A stretch of DNA of 64,000 bases from Clostridia bacterium (GTDB taxonomy: Bacteria > Bacillota > Clostridia > Oscillospirales > Acutalibacteraceae): positions 124,001 to 188,000 of the forward strand of contig JAFXCQ010000008.1 of assembly GCA_017521425.1 (NCBI GenBank). The letters run 5' to 3'. Shown here in pieces: positions 16,414 to 25,486 of the stretch (positions within the stretch are counted from its first letter, which is position 1; every line of letters begins with the position of its first letter). The position numbers were made by a program, and so were the translations under genes. The notes beneath the pieces are model-generated. The model was not told where the DNA came from, did no database searches, and worked only from the letters and a program-made list of their open reading frames with translations.

Positions 16414-16454
16414 AAAATGATAAGGAGCAATAAAATTGCTCCTTATCATTTTTT
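16412..16454. terminator. Bidirectional rho-independent terminator
   Basis: A 20-bp perfect stem closes a 3-base loop, with A-run and T-run on the two sides. It lies between the convergent DUF47 and S4-domain genes. Confidence 0.93.
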
Positions 16455-17196
16455 AAAAGACATTTACCTTTGCCCGTAGTTTTCCTTTTCTCGTTTCCTG
16501 TAAAACACCCATAAAGTTGAATCTGCCGAAGCCTCTGACAGAGATTGTATCATTAATTTTTATTTTGTGTGAATTGTTTTCTGTAAGTTTGCCATTTACA
16601 AAAACTTTTTTAGCAGTAAAAAGAGTATTGCTCTCGCTTCTTGAAAGGTTGTAAACCTCTGCAATAATTGCGTCGAGTCTTTCTGATGCTATAACAATTA
16701 CCTTCTCCTCGACTTCGGGATTTATTTCATCAGGTGTTTCTGTCACGATTTCGCATTTTACTGACGTGTGGCGGATTTTTTTCAGATTTTCTTTTATATA
16801 ATCTGCAACAGTATCAAGACAGAAAATATAACCTGCGTTATTTTTTATTATAATGTCACCAATAGTTTCTCGTTTTATACCAAGACCTAAAACAGAACCT
16901 AAAAAATCACGGTGCGTGAGGTCATCGGCAAATTTCTGCATAACGGGTGAAACTAAAATACAGGTGACAGGTGGTGCGGGTGCGTAGCCTAAATCATCCT
17001 CGCTTCCAAAAATTGCAATTTGTCTTTCTGCGTTAAAAAAACCACCGAATAATGTGAATGGTGTTGAAATATTAGAAAAAAGCAAATCCTGTTCATACAT
17101 ATTAAGAAAATCTGAATAAACGAAAATACCACGATTGTAAGAACGAGTTGAAAGCTCTTGCAATCTTTTTATAAGAAGTAATTCTTCTTTTTTCAT
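16453..17196 (-). CDS. ylmH: YlmH-like S4-domain RNA-binding protein
   Basis: A 247-residue protein whose C-terminal third is an S4 RNA-binding domain (about residues 170-230: ERLDAIIAEVYNLSRSES, then KKVFVNGKLTENNSHKIK). The N-terminal two thirds match the YlmH arrangement with FGGFxxAERxIA-like and FLGSVLGLGIKRETIGDI segments. YlmH-type proteins bind ribosomes and have been linked to rescue of stalled 50S subunits. It usually sits in the ylm/sepF/divIVA cluster; here it stands alone, convergent with the phosphate operon. Confidence 0.88.
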   Translation of the reverse strand: MKKEELLLIKRLQELSTRSYNRGIFVYSDFLNMYEQDLLFSNISTPFTLFGGFFNAERQIAIFGSEDDLGYAPAPPVTCILVSPVMQKFADDLTHRDFLGSVLGLGIKRETIGDIIIKNNAGYIFCLDTVADYIKENLKKIRHTSVKCEIVTETPDEINPEVEEKVIVIASERLDAIIAEVYNLSRSESNTLFTAKKVFVNGKLTENNSHKIKINDTISVRGFGRFNFMGVLQETRKGKLRAKVNVF

Positions 17197-17466
17197 TGTT
17201 TCACCACCATAAAAGAAGTTTCATATAATATGTAAGAATATACCATACTTTTAATGAATTTAAAAGAGTAATATGAAAAATAATGCAAAAAGTGTGGTAA
17301 TTTTGCACAAGTTATTAAGTTTCAGTTTAGTAACATTTATAACAAGTTTAGAACTTTTTTTGAGTGGTTAATTTTTAGTTGATAAAAAAAATAAATAGTG
17401 GTAGTATATCGTACATAGTTTGAGAAAATACACTATAATAAATATATTATTTAAGGAGTACTTACT

Positions 17467-18780
17467 ATGGTAAAAGTTGTAAAGTTCGGCGGTAGTTCAC
17501 TTGCTGATGCAGAACAATTCAAAAAAGTAGCGGCTATTATTAAATCTGACAAAGCAAGAAGATTTGTTGTTGCTTCTGCTCCTGGTAAAAGATTTGATGA
17601 AGACATTAAAGTAACAGATATGTTATATTCCTGCTACAAATTAGTTAAGGAAAATAAAGATATTGACGAAGCATTCAAATTGATTGAAGACAGATACAAC
17701 GGTATCATTAAAGATTTAGGTCTTGATTTTTGGTTACAGCCTGAATTTGACAGAATTAAAAATGCTATTGTTCACCACGCAGGCCGTGACTATATTGCTT
17801 CTCGTGGCGAATATCTCAACTCAATGATTTTAGCAAAATATTTAGACTATGCATTTATTGATGCTGAAGATGGTATTTTCTTTACAGAAAATGGTGAGCT
17901 CGACACAGAAAAAACAAACGAAGAGCTTACAAAAATTCTCAAAGAGCACACTCACGCAGTTGTACCAGGCTTCTATGGTGTTATGCCAAATGGTACAATC
18001 AAAACCTTCTCTCGTGGTGGTTCAGATATCACAGGTTCAATTGTTGCAAGAGCAATTTCTGCAGATATTTATGAAAACTGGACTGACGTTTCCGGTATGC
18101 TTATGGCAGACCCAAGATGCGTTAAAAATCCAAAAGTTATTAACACAATTACTTACCGCGAACTTCGTGAACTTTCATATATGGGTGCAACCGTTATGCA
18201 CGAAGATGCAATTTTCCCTGTAAGAGAAAAAGGTATTCCGATAAATATACGCAATACAAACAGACCTGAAGACGCAGGTACAATGATTGTTTCAAAAGTT
18301 GATTCAAATAAAGTTGATACAGTTATTACAGGTATAGCAGGTAAAAAAGGTTTTTCTGTTATCGCTATTGAAAAAGATATGATGAATTCAGAAATCGGCT
18401 TCGGCAGAAAAGTTCTTGAAGTGCTTGAAAATCATAAGATTTGCTTTGAACACCTTCCATCAGGTATTGATACAATGTCAGTTGTTGTAAATGATAACGA
18501 CTTCATACCTGTAAAGGATACAGTTATTGCAGATATCCAGAAAAAGACAAAGCCAGACAACATTACAATTTACAATGGTATTGCACTTGTTGCAGTTGTT
18601 GGTCGTGGTATGGCAGGTTCAAAAGGTACTGCAAGCAGACTCTTTAAAGCAATTGCAAACAGTGATATAAATATCAGAATGATTGACCAGGGTTCAAGCG
18701 AACTTAATATTATTGTTGGTGTTGCAGAAGAAGATTATGTTGCAACTCTCGAAGCAATTTATAATGAATTTGTAAAATAA
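17467..18780 (+). CDS. lysC: Aspartate kinase
   Basis: Phosphorylates aspartate in the first step to lysine, threonine and methionine. The 437-residue protein starts with the kinase motif KFGGSSLADAEQFKKV, has SRGGSDITGS in the active site, and carries two C-terminal ACT domains (from about residue 310 and 375) that mediate feedback by amino acids. It is monofunctional: no homoserine dehydrogenase domain follows. AAGGAG is placed well. The 270 bases upstream are AT-rich; I looked for the conserved lysine-riboswitch architecture and did not see it. It ends before a dispersed repeat. Confidence 0.94.
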   Translation: MVKVVKFGGSSLADAEQFKKVAAIIKSDKARRFVVASAPGKRFDEDIKVTDMLYSCYKLVKENKDIDEAFKLIEDRYNGIIKDLGLDFWLQPEFDRIKNAIVHHAGRDYIASRGEYLNSMILAKYLDYAFIDAEDGIFFTENGELDTEKTNEELTKILKEHTHAVVPGFYGVMPNGTIKTFSRGGSDITGSIVARAISADIYENWTDVSGMLMADPRCVKNPKVINTITYRELRELSYMGATVMHEDAIFPVREKGIPINIRNTNRPEDAGTMIVSKVDSNKVDTVITGIAGKKGFSVIAIEKDMMNSEIGFGRKVLEVLENHKICFEHLPSGIDTMSVVVNDNDFIPVKDTVIADIQKKTKPDNITIYNGIALVAVVGRGMAGSKGTASRLFKAIANSDINIRMIDQGSSELNIIVGVAEEDYVATLEAIYNEFVK

Positions 18781-19045
18781 TTGAGAATTGAGAGCTGAAA
18801 ATTGAAAATTAAGGGTCTGCGACGCAATTATAATAGTTGTTAGTATGGCTATTTGTCAGAAAATAGGAAAAAGGAATTAGGACTTCGCGAAAATATAAGT
18901 TATCCTATCATTAAAAGTTGGATTTTTTATCAACTAAAAATGATAGGATAAATTTTTATTCATATATAAATATAATTATAATCAAGGCGAAGCCTTCCGA
19001 AATTTTTAATTTTTAACTTTCAATTTTCAATTCAAAAATTGAAGT
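18781..19045. repeat. Dispersed intergenic repeat, copy 3
   Basis: This is the clearest copy. Left arm: GAGAATTGAGAGCTGAAAAT and on to AAAATTAA; next GGGTCTGCGACGC and ATTATAAT. The centre is a hairpin (TATCCTATCATT with AATGATAGGATA, and inner AGTTG/CAACT) followed by a T-run. Then come ATTATAATCAAGGCGAAGCC, TTCCGAA, and the right arm AACTTTCAATTTTCAATT. The gap between lysC and rmuC (329 bases) holds nothing else except a TATAAT-rich stretch before rmuC. Confidence 0.7.
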
Positions 19046-19109
19046 CCTTTAAATAGTACACTTGTTATGATATAATAATCGTATAAATAAAAGTAAAGGA
19101 AAGAGATTT

Positions 19110-20387
19110 ATGGAAAATATAGTTTTATTTGTGCTTTGCGGAGTTATTATATTATTACTCGGGGTATGTGTAGCCTTACTTATTTCTTTAAAAAGAAATG
19201 GTAATAATGGTGCTATTTTCGAAGAACTTCGTTACAATCGTGAAGAAATGTCAAGTGCCGGCAGATTGTCACGGGAAGAAGTTGAAAGGGGACTTGAAAA
19301 AGTTGATTTACGACTTAACGCATTAAGAGAAGAAAACTATAAAAGCAGAATAGATATGACTGAAAAAATTACAGAGTCACTTAATGTTATAAGGCAAAAT
19401 AACACTGAACAGAATGACAGGCAAACCCGTTTTATTATTGACTCTGTTGCAAAACTTCAGGAAAGTAACGAAAAGAAACTCGAAGAAATGCGTGTTACGG
19501 TAGATGAAAAATTGACATCTACTCTTACAACAAGACTTAATTCTTCGTTTAAAACTGTTTCTGAACAACTCGAAAATGTTTATAAATCCTTAGGTGAAAT
19601 GAAAGAACTTTCACAAGGGGTTACAAATAATGTTACATCTTTAAACAGAGTGCTTACAAATGTAAAAGCGCGTGGTACCTGGGCAGAAGTTCAGTTAGAG
19701 TCACTTTTAGACCAGACAATCCCCGGAATGTATGTAAAAAATTACTCGCCAAAGGTGAACGGTGAACGAGTAGAATTTGCCGTAAAAATTCCGAGTGGTG
19801 AAAGCAAAGATGAAGTAATGTATTTGCCGATTGATTCAAAATTCCCTATGGAAGATTATGTAAGACTTTGTAATGCAGCAGAATCCGCTGACCCTGAACT
19901 TTTAAGACTGGCACGAAAAGCACTTGAAGACAGAGTGTTACAGGAAGCAAAAGATGTGAAAAAATACATAAACCCACCCAAAACTACTCCTTTTGCAATT
20001 CTTTATCTTGCGACGGAAGGACTTTACGCAGAAATTGTATCCTCTAAAAATGGCATTGTTGAAAAAATGCAGGCAGAAAATATAATGATTGCAGGACCCA
20101 CAACAATTACCGCACTTCTGAATTCATTTGCTATGGGCTTTAAGGCAATTGCAATAAACGAAAAAGCAGATGAGGTGAGAACGCTTCTTTCGGTTGCGAA
20201 ATCTCAATATAATACATTTGGAACAGTGCTTGAAAAAGCAAAACGCAAAATTGATGAAGCGGGTAAAACACTTGATGAAGCACAAAAACGTAATGATATT
20301 ATTCAAAAAAAGCTTAAAGGTGTCGAAGTTATTGATGGCAGCGAAGCAGACGAGTTATTAGGTTTGCCATTAGAAATTGAAGAATAA
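19110..20387 (+). CDS. rmuC: RmuC-like DNA recombination limiting protein
   Basis: A 425-residue protein anchored by one N-terminal membrane helix (residues 4-26), followed by a long coiled coil (about 45-175) and the RmuC core with a PD-(D/E)xK-like nuclease fold (around GTWAEVQLESLLDQ, YLPIDSKFPMEDYVRL). RmuC limits inversions at short inverted repeats in E. coli; the biochemical activity is not settled. A second coiled coil ends the protein. AAAGGAAAG precedes the ATG. It is monocistronic with a strong shared terminator. The wealth of inverted repeats in this genome makes its presence noteworthy but not diagnostic. Confidence 0.9.
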   Translation: MENIVLFVLCGVIILLLGVCVALLISLKRNGNNGAIFEELRYNREEMSSAGRLSREEVERGLEKVDLRLNALREENYKSRIDMTEKITESLNVIRQNNTEQNDRQTRFIIDSVAKLQESNEKKLEEMRVTVDEKLTSTLTTRLNSSFKTVSEQLENVYKSLGEMKELSQGVTNNVTSLNRVLTNVKARGTWAEVQLESLLDQTIPGMYVKNYSPKVNGERVEFAVKIPSGESKDEVMYLPIDSKFPMEDYVRLCNAAESADPELLRLARKALEDRVLQEAKDVKKYINPPKTTPFAILYLATEGLYAEIVSSKNGIVEKMQAENIMIAGPTTITALLNSFAMGFKAIAINEKADEVRTLLSVAKSQYNTFGTVLEKAKRKIDEAGKTLDEAQKRNDIIQKKLKGVEVIDGSEADELLGLPLEIEE

Positions 20388-20391
20388 ATTA

Positions 20392-20435
20392 TTGTGGTGG
20401 ATAGAATTTTCGTAATTCTATCCACCACAATTTGT
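20392..20435. terminator. Bidirectional rho-independent terminator
   Basis: A 17-bp perfect stem (TTGTGGTGGATAGAATT with complement) closes a 5-base loop between the convergent rmuC and epimerase genes. Confidence 0.92.
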
Positions 20436-21305
20436 TTATTTAAATGCTTCTCTTAAAAATGCAACTGAATTTTTTGCGTCAAGGTCAATTTGTTCCATTG
20501 ATTTGCCTTTAGACATATCACGCCAGATAGAAATATCTTTACCTACCTGACCACCCATAAGAACGAATGGTTCCATAACAACATAACCGTCGTACTCAAT
20601 TTCTTTAAGTGTTCTGCCTATTTCGTACCAGTCTATTCTGCTATTTGGATTAGGACATCTTCTGTTAGGTTCGCCTACGTGGAAGCTACCGAGAGTGCCT
20701 TTTGTAAGACGGATTGCTTCAACCAATGAATCTTCTTCAATATTCATATGGAATGTGTCAAGCATAGATTTAACATTCGGCTTGTCAACTGCTTTAACAT
20801 AGTCCACGTCTTCGTAAGCTTCGTTAATCATATAACCTTCAAATCTGTTTAAAGATTCCATACAAAGAGTAATTCCGTAATCAGAAGCAATGTCAGCAAG
20901 TCTTCTCATATTTTTTATGCTTCTTTCAGTGTCTGCTTTTTTGTCAAATCCACCTGCGAAATTTACAGGCCAATAAGAGTAAAGTGCGCCACCAATTCGG
21001 TCAATGCCCGCAATTTCCATTTTTCTGAAAATATCATTATAAAAATTCAATGCATTTTCCACCAATGCGTTATCAGGTGAAGCAAGATTGTGTTCGGGTC
21101 TTGGACCATAACCACCTGAAAGTAACATTCCGTTTGCTTCTGCAACATTTTTAAGTTCTTTGAAGTAATCATCGTTTTCTAAATGGAATGCACCGCAGGC
21201 AACCTCTAAAACATCAAAACCTAATTTCTTTGTTTTCTCTATGTACGGAACGAAGTTTCCGCCCCATTCGTGTTCCCAATAAGCATAATAAATACCAAAT
21301 TTCAT
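20436..21305 (-). CDS. D-psicose (allulose) 3-epimerase-like ketose epimerase
   Basis: A cytosolic 289-residue TIM-barrel enzyme that interconverts ketoses at C3, such as D-psicose or D-tagatose with D-fructose or D-sorbose. It resembles clostridial D-psicose 3-epimerases from the first residues (MKFGIYYAYWEHEW) and has all four metal ligands: Glu150, Asp183 in MLDTFHMN, His209 in FHVGEPNR and Glu245 in VMEPF. AAAAGGAG precedes the ATG. It is the last gene of the rsmA-sugar kinase-epimerase unit, only 14 bases after the kinase, so the two probably feed rare ketoses into fructose-6-phosphate. L-ribulose 3-epimerase activity is also possible. Confidence 0.88.
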   Translation of the reverse strand: MKFGIYYAYWEHEWGGNFVPYIEKTKKLGFDVLEVACGAFHLENDDYFKELKNVAEANGMLLSGGYGPRPEHNLASPDNALVENALNFYNDIFRKMEIAGIDRIGGALYSYWPVNFAGGFDKKADTERSIKNMRRLADIASDYGITLCMESLNRFEGYMINEAYEDVDYVKAVDKPNVKSMLDTFHMNIEEDSLVEAIRLTKGTLGSFHVGEPNRRCPNPNSRIDWYEIGRTLKEIEYDGYVVMEPFVLMGGQVGKDISIWRDMSKGKSMEQIDLDAKNSVAFLREAFK

Positions 21306-21319
21306 AATCTCTACTCCTT

Positions 21320-22156
21320 TTAATATTCCGGAATTGCTTCTTTTTGTGAAACAACAAAAGCACTTATTTCTATAGCTTTGTTGAGACTTTTTTTAATATT
21401 GTTTGTTTTAAAATATTCACATATAAATGTAGCGCCGAAGCTGTCACCTGCACCAACGGAAGAAACGACTTTTACTTCGGGTGCATTTTCCTGATATTCC
21501 TTTTTGTTTTTGCAGTCAAAGACGGTTGCTCCATTTTCGCCTTGTGTGAGCAAAATAAATTCAAGGTTGCTGTATTTTTGAGATATATCTACTAAATTTT
21601 TAAAATCACACGCGTTATAAACATAGTGAATTTCTTCATCGCTGATTTTCAAAATGTTTGCATTTTCTAGAGCAAACAAAATAGTTTCATTTGAAAAGAA
21701 TGGCGGTCTTATATTTATATCGCAATAAACTTTCTTAATATTAGAATTTTTAAGGAGTGATTTCACAGTTTCAAGATTTTTTTTACTTCTCAATGCTAAT
21801 GTGCCGAAACAGAAAATATCAAAATGAAAATCATTTATATTGTCCGGGGCTTCTATGTAATCGTAAGCAACATCAGTAAGAACATTATAAGTGGGCACAC
21901 CATTTTCGTTAAGTGTAACAATGCACTTGCCTGTTTCTTTTTCTTTGTTTACAGAAACGAAATCTGCTTTTACATTAAAGCTTTTGAGTTTATTTAATGC
22001 GTATTTTCCCAAATCGTCATTGCCGACAGAAGAAAGCATAAACGAGTCTGCACCTTGCTTGCTACAATGTGCCGCAAGGTTTAAAGGCGCACCACCTATG
22101 AATTTTTCACTTTCGTAAACATCCCATATAATTTCGCCGAATGAAAGTATTTTCAT
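21320..22156 (-). CDS. PfkB-family sugar kinase (probable fructokinase)
   Basis: A 278-residue ribokinase-fold enzyme. It shows the N-terminal glycine pair in FIGGAPLNLAAHCSKQG, the sugar-binding start FGEIIWDVY, and the C-terminal signature VSSVGAGDSFGATF with the catalytic Asp. FGEIxWD and GGAPxNxA are typical of fructokinases. It sits 8 bases after rsmA and 14 before the ketose epimerase, so phosphorylation of fructose made by the epimerase is the natural reading. Other hexose or nucleoside substrates cannot be excluded. Confidence 0.88.
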   Translation of the reverse strand: MKILSFGEIIWDVYESEKFIGGAPLNLAAHCSKQGADSFMLSSVGNDDLGKYALNKLKSFNVKADFVSVNKEKETGKCIVTLNENGVPTYNVLTDVAYDYIEAPDNINDFHFDIFCFGTLALRSKKNLETVKSLLKNSNIKKVYCDINIRPPFFSNETILFALENANILKISDEEIHYVYNACDFKNLVDISQKYSNLEFILLTQGENGATVFDCKNKKEYQENAPEVKVVSSVGAGDSFGATFICEYFKTNNIKKSLNKAIEISAFVVSQKEAIPEY

Positions 22157-22164
22157 ATATAGAC

Positions 22165-23019
22165 CTACTTTTCAAGTATTTCAGCAAGATTTGCAAAATC
22201 TTCCATTGTCATTTTTTCTGCTCTTACAGTAGCAGGAAGGCCTGCTTGTTCTAAAGCAACCTTAACATTTGCTTTCGGAATTCCAAGACCTGCACTTATA
22301 GAATTTTCAGCAGTTTTTCTTCTTTGAGAAAATGCTGCTTTAACCACTTTGAAGAAAAATTCCTCATTCTTTACTTCAACAGGTGGTTTATCTCGTAAGG
22401 TTAATTTTATAACACTACTGTCAACTTTTGGTGGTGGTAAAAACGAGTCTTTTGGAACAAAGAAAAGAATTTCGCTTTCTGCATAATAGTTTACTGCAAC
22501 TGTAACCGCACCGCCGTCACGCGAGCCAACCTCTGCACAAAGACGGTCTGCGGCTTCTTTTTGAACCATAACAGTTATTGAGTCAATAGGCAATTTGCTT
22601 TCTAAAAACATCATAATAATAGGTGAAGTAATATAGTAGGGGAGATTTGCACAAACTGCAATTTTCATACCCTTGCATTTTTCTTCTATTAGCTTAGCTA
22701 AATCAGCCTTCATAATATCCTGATTTATAATTTCAACATTATCGAAATCTTTGAGAGTTTCATCTAAAACAGGCAAAAGTCTTTCGTCAAGTTCAAAGCT
22801 CAATACTTTGCCTGCACACTTTGCAAGCTCTGCGGTAAGAACACCTACACCGGGGCCAACTTCAATTACGCAGGTGTTTTCGTCAAGTCCTGCATATTCT
22901 GCCATTGAAGGACAAACTTCGGGGTCAACAAGGAAGTTCTGTCCCAATCCTTTATTAAAGGTTACGCCGTGTTTTGCCATTACGGAACGAATGACATTTA
23001 TATCTGAAAGATTTTTCAT
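22165..23019 (-). CDS. rsmA: 16S rRNA dimethyladenosine transferase RsmA/KsgA
   Basis: Dimethylates two adjacent adenines near the 3' end of 16S rRNA during 30S assembly. The 284-residue protein has the SAM-binding motif VIEVGPGVGVLTAEL, the GQNFLVDPEV opening, the catalytic NLPYYITSPI motif, and the C-terminal substrate domain with KAAFSQRRKT. GAGGT precedes the ATG. It is the first gene of a tight three-gene unit with sugar-metabolism genes, an unusual partnership since it more often neighbours rnmV/tatD. It is divergent from the GH78 gene. Confidence 0.95.
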   Translation of the reverse strand: MKNLSDINVIRSVMAKHGVTFNKGLGQNFLVDPEVCPSMAEYAGLDENTCVIEVGPGVGVLTAELAKCAGKVLSFELDERLLPVLDETLKDFDNVEIINQDIMKADLAKLIEEKCKGMKIAVCANLPYYITSPIIMMFLESKLPIDSITVMVQKEAADRLCAEVGSRDGGAVTVAVNYYAESEILFFVPKDSFLPPPKVDSSVIKLTLRDKPPVEVKNEEFFFKVVKAAFSQRRKTAENSISAGLGIPKANVKVALEQAGLPATVRAEKMTMEDFANLAEILEK

Positions 23020-23075
23020 AAATTACCTCAATACTATTGTCTTTTTAATTAAAATATAATAATATAAATGTATCT

Positions 23076-23105
23076 TTGATAATTATATATTTTAGAATGT
23101 ATAAT
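23076..23105 (+). promoter_or_regulatory. Promoter of the GH78 gene
   Basis: TTGATA and TATAAT are 18 bases apart, about 20 bases before the start codon. Confidence 0.6.
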
Positions 23106-23125
23106 GTCAATAAAGGAGAAAAATT

Positions 23126-25312
23126 ATGGATAATATTTTTAATGCTCAATTTATAAGACAAAATGAAGATTTAGGCACGGTTTGCCCCGTATTCAGAAAG
23201 ATTTTCTGGGCAGATAAGAAAGTGAGAAAAGCAACTCTTTCTGTCAGTGCTTTAGGTTTTTATGAAGTACATATAAATAATCAGAAAATAGGCAAATTCG
23301 TTTTTGCACCAGGTTGGACAAGTTACAGAACTCGTTTACAATACCAGAATTACAATGTTACAAAATATCTTGAAGAGTGTAACACAATTGATATTGCAGT
23401 GGGTACAGGACGTCGTCGTCACAACAGAAAAGATGAAGAATTACCATTCTTAAAGGCTGACGAAATTGCGGTAATCGCTGCGTTAACTGTTGAGTACGAA
23501 GATGATACCATTGAAGTAATAACAACAGATAAAACATGGGAATGTATGAAGAGCAATATTCTCTATTCAGATATTTATAATGGTGAAAAAGTTGACTTTA
23601 CAGTAGAATGTGAAGATAAATTTACTGTAAAAGAAGTGCCACTTGACAAAAGAATTCTTATTGAAACAGAGGGTGAAGAAACTCGTGAAATGGCGCGTCT
23701 TGATGCCGCAGAACTTATTACTACACCAAAAGGTGAAAAAGTAATTGACTTCAAGCAAGAAATTACTGGCTACGTAGAGTGGGTTGTTCCTGCAAGAAAA
23801 GGTGCTACCTTTATGTTACAACACGCTGAATTTTTAGATAAAGATGGTAACTTCTACACAGAAAATTTAAGAAGTGCGAAGTGTGAAATTGAAGTAACAT
23901 CAAATGGTGTTGAGCAGATTTATAAACCCCATTTCTCTTTCCAGGGATTCAGATATATTAAACTTATTGGTTTTAATGATGATGAAATCAAGTTAGAAAA
24001 CTTTACTGCAGTAGTAGTATTTTCTGATATGAAGCGTACAGGTTTCTTTGCTTGTGGTCACGAGGATGTGCAACAACTTTATGAAAACATTGTCTGGGGA
24101 CAAAGAGGTAATTTCCTCGATATTCCTACAGATTGCCCACAGCGAGATGAAAGAATGGGCTGGACAGGTGACGCACAGGTTTTTGCAAGAACTGCTTCAA
24201 TTAACTATAATACACAAAAATTCTTCAGAAAATGGTTGCACGACCTTGCCGCTGACCAGGAAGAAAATGGCGCGGTAGGTAATGTTGTTCCTGCAGGTTG
24301 GTACGGTGGCGGTTCTGCTGCGTGGGGTGATGCTGCAATTATTGTTCCTTACCAGATGTATTTAGCATATAATGACACAAAAATTATTGAAGAACAATGG
24401 GAGTCAATGACTAATTGGCTTAAATTCATTGAAACAGAATGTTCAGAAAAAGGTCGTTGGGATAAAGGTGAACACTTTGGCGACTGGCTTTCACTCGATG
24501 CAGGTAACGAAGCAACAGGCGGATTTACTGATAAGAATTTAATTGCAACTGCAATGTATGCTTACTCAACAAGTTTACTTATAAAAATGGGTAAAGTTAT
24601 AGGTAAAGACGTTTCTTATTATGAAGAATTATATCCTGTAATTGTGGAACAGTACAGAAAGAATTATCTTAATACAGGCAAAGTTGAACACGAAACCCAG
24701 ACTTCAAATGTTTTGGCACTCTACTTTAATCTTACAGACGACAGAGAAAGAGAAGCAAAAAAATTAGTTAAAGATATTGAAGAATGTGGTCACTTGAAAA
24801 CAGGTTTTGTCGGTACACCATATCTTCTTCACGTTTTAACTGATATTGGCAGAAACGATTTAGCATATAAACTTTTACTCAAAGATACATTCCCGTCATG
24901 GCTTTACTCAGTAAAAATGGGTGCTACTACAATGTGGGAACGTTGGGATGGTATGAAGCCTGACAGAAGTTTTGCAACACCTGAAATGAATTCATTTAAC
25001 CACTACGCTTACGGTGCAGTTGGCGACTGGATGTTCAGCACAGTTGCAGGTATCCGCCCGGATGAAACCGAACCCGGTTATAAACACATTATTTTTGAAC
25101 CAAGACCAAATAAAGAATTGGGCTACGCAAAAGCAAGAATTTTAACAAAGAATGGCGAAATCATTTCTTCCTGGGAATATAAAGGCGAGGGTAACCTCTG
25201 CGAATTCTCTTTCACAATCCCGGACGGTAGCCACGCAACACTCTATCTTGATGACGAAGAGTATGAGTTCGTAAGCGGTACTTATACAACAGAGTTTGAA
25301 TACAATGCATGA
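23126..25312 (+). CDS. GH78 alpha-L-rhamnosidase
   Basis: A 728-residue inverting glycosidase that releases L-rhamnose from plant glycans or glycosides. The family signature DCPQRDERMGWTGDAQ begins near residue 336 and opens the (alpha/alpha)6 barrel, with the conserved acidic residues of that motif expected to lie in the active site. N-terminal beta-sandwich domains (about 1-300) and a C-terminal beta-domain complete the usual layout. There is no signal peptide, so the enzyme probably works on imported oligosaccharides. AAAGGAG precedes the ATG. The gene is monocistronic and divergent from rsmA. Together with the GH106-like gene this gives two rhamnosidase families in 20 kb. Confidence 0.93.
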   Translation: MDNIFNAQFIRQNEDLGTVCPVFRKIFWADKKVRKATLSVSALGFYEVHINNQKIGKFVFAPGWTSYRTRLQYQNYNVTKYLEECNTIDIAVGTGRRRHNRKDEELPFLKADEIAVIAALTVEYEDDTIEVITTDKTWECMKSNILYSDIYNGEKVDFTVECEDKFTVKEVPLDKRILIETEGEETREMARLDAAELITTPKGEKVIDFKQEITGYVEWVVPARKGATFMLQHAEFLDKDGNFYTENLRSAKCEIEVTSNGVEQIYKPHFSFQGFRYIKLIGFNDDEIKLENFTAVVVFSDMKRTGFFACGHEDVQQLYENIVWGQRGNFLDIPTDCPQRDERMGWTGDAQVFARTASINYNTQKFFRKWLHDLAADQEENGAVGNVVPAGWYGGGSAAWGDAAIIVPYQMYLAYNDTKIIEEQWESMTNWLKFIETECSEKGRWDKGEHFGDWLSLDAGNEATGGFTDKNLIATAMYAYSTSLLIKMGKVIGKDVSYYEELYPVIVEQYRKNYLNTGKVEHETQTSNVLALYFNLTDDREREAKKLVKDIEECGHLKTGFVGTPYLLHVLTDIGRNDLAYKLLLKDTFPSWLYSVKMGATTMWERWDGMKPDRSFATPEMNSFNHYAYGAVGDWMFSTVAGIRPDETEPGYKHIIFEPRPNKELGYAKARILTKNGEIISSWEYKGEGNLCEFSFTIPDGSHATLYLDDEEYEFVSGTYTTEFEYNA

Positions 25313-25324
25313 ATGCATTGTATT

Positions 25325-25484
25325 CAAGATAAGAGATAATAGTGAATAGATAATAACTTCGGAACTGCGTTGGCAATTATAATTCGTAATGCGTAATTCG
25401 GAATTAAATGGGCAAAGCTGATTATAATATTATAAAAATAAAAAGTTCTATCATTTTTAGTTTTTGAAACTTGAATGATAGAAC
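25325..25484. repeat. Dispersed intergenic repeat, copy 4 (left frame of cassette)
   Basis: The gap begins with a degenerate AAGAGATAATAGTGAATAG arm, then carries a 49-bp segment (25358-25406) that recurs perfectly inverted at 30486-30534, followed by GGCAAAGCTGATTATAAT and the hairpin that terminates the XRE gene. Confidence 0.75.
25358..25406 (+). repeat. 49-bp inverted repeat, left copy
   Basis: The segment starts TTCGGAACTGCGTTGGCA and ends GTAATTCGGAATTA. Read base by base it is the exact reverse complement of the copy 5.1 kb to the right. The two copies face each other outward of the five cassette genes. Confidence 0.9.
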
Positions 25485-25486
25485 TT
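25443..25486. terminator. Hairpin terminator of the XRE gene
   Basis: Stem AAGTTCTATCATT/AATGATAGAACTT with T/A runs overlaps the stop codon of the minus-strand regulator. Its inner sequence (CATTTTTAGTTT) is the same as the central hairpin of other dispersed repeats. Confidence 0.7.

Noticed and set aside
17197-17466. Possible lysine riboswitch before aspartate kinase.
   Set aside because: The region is AT-rich and I could not find the conserved five-stem architecture, purine-rich junction or terminator.
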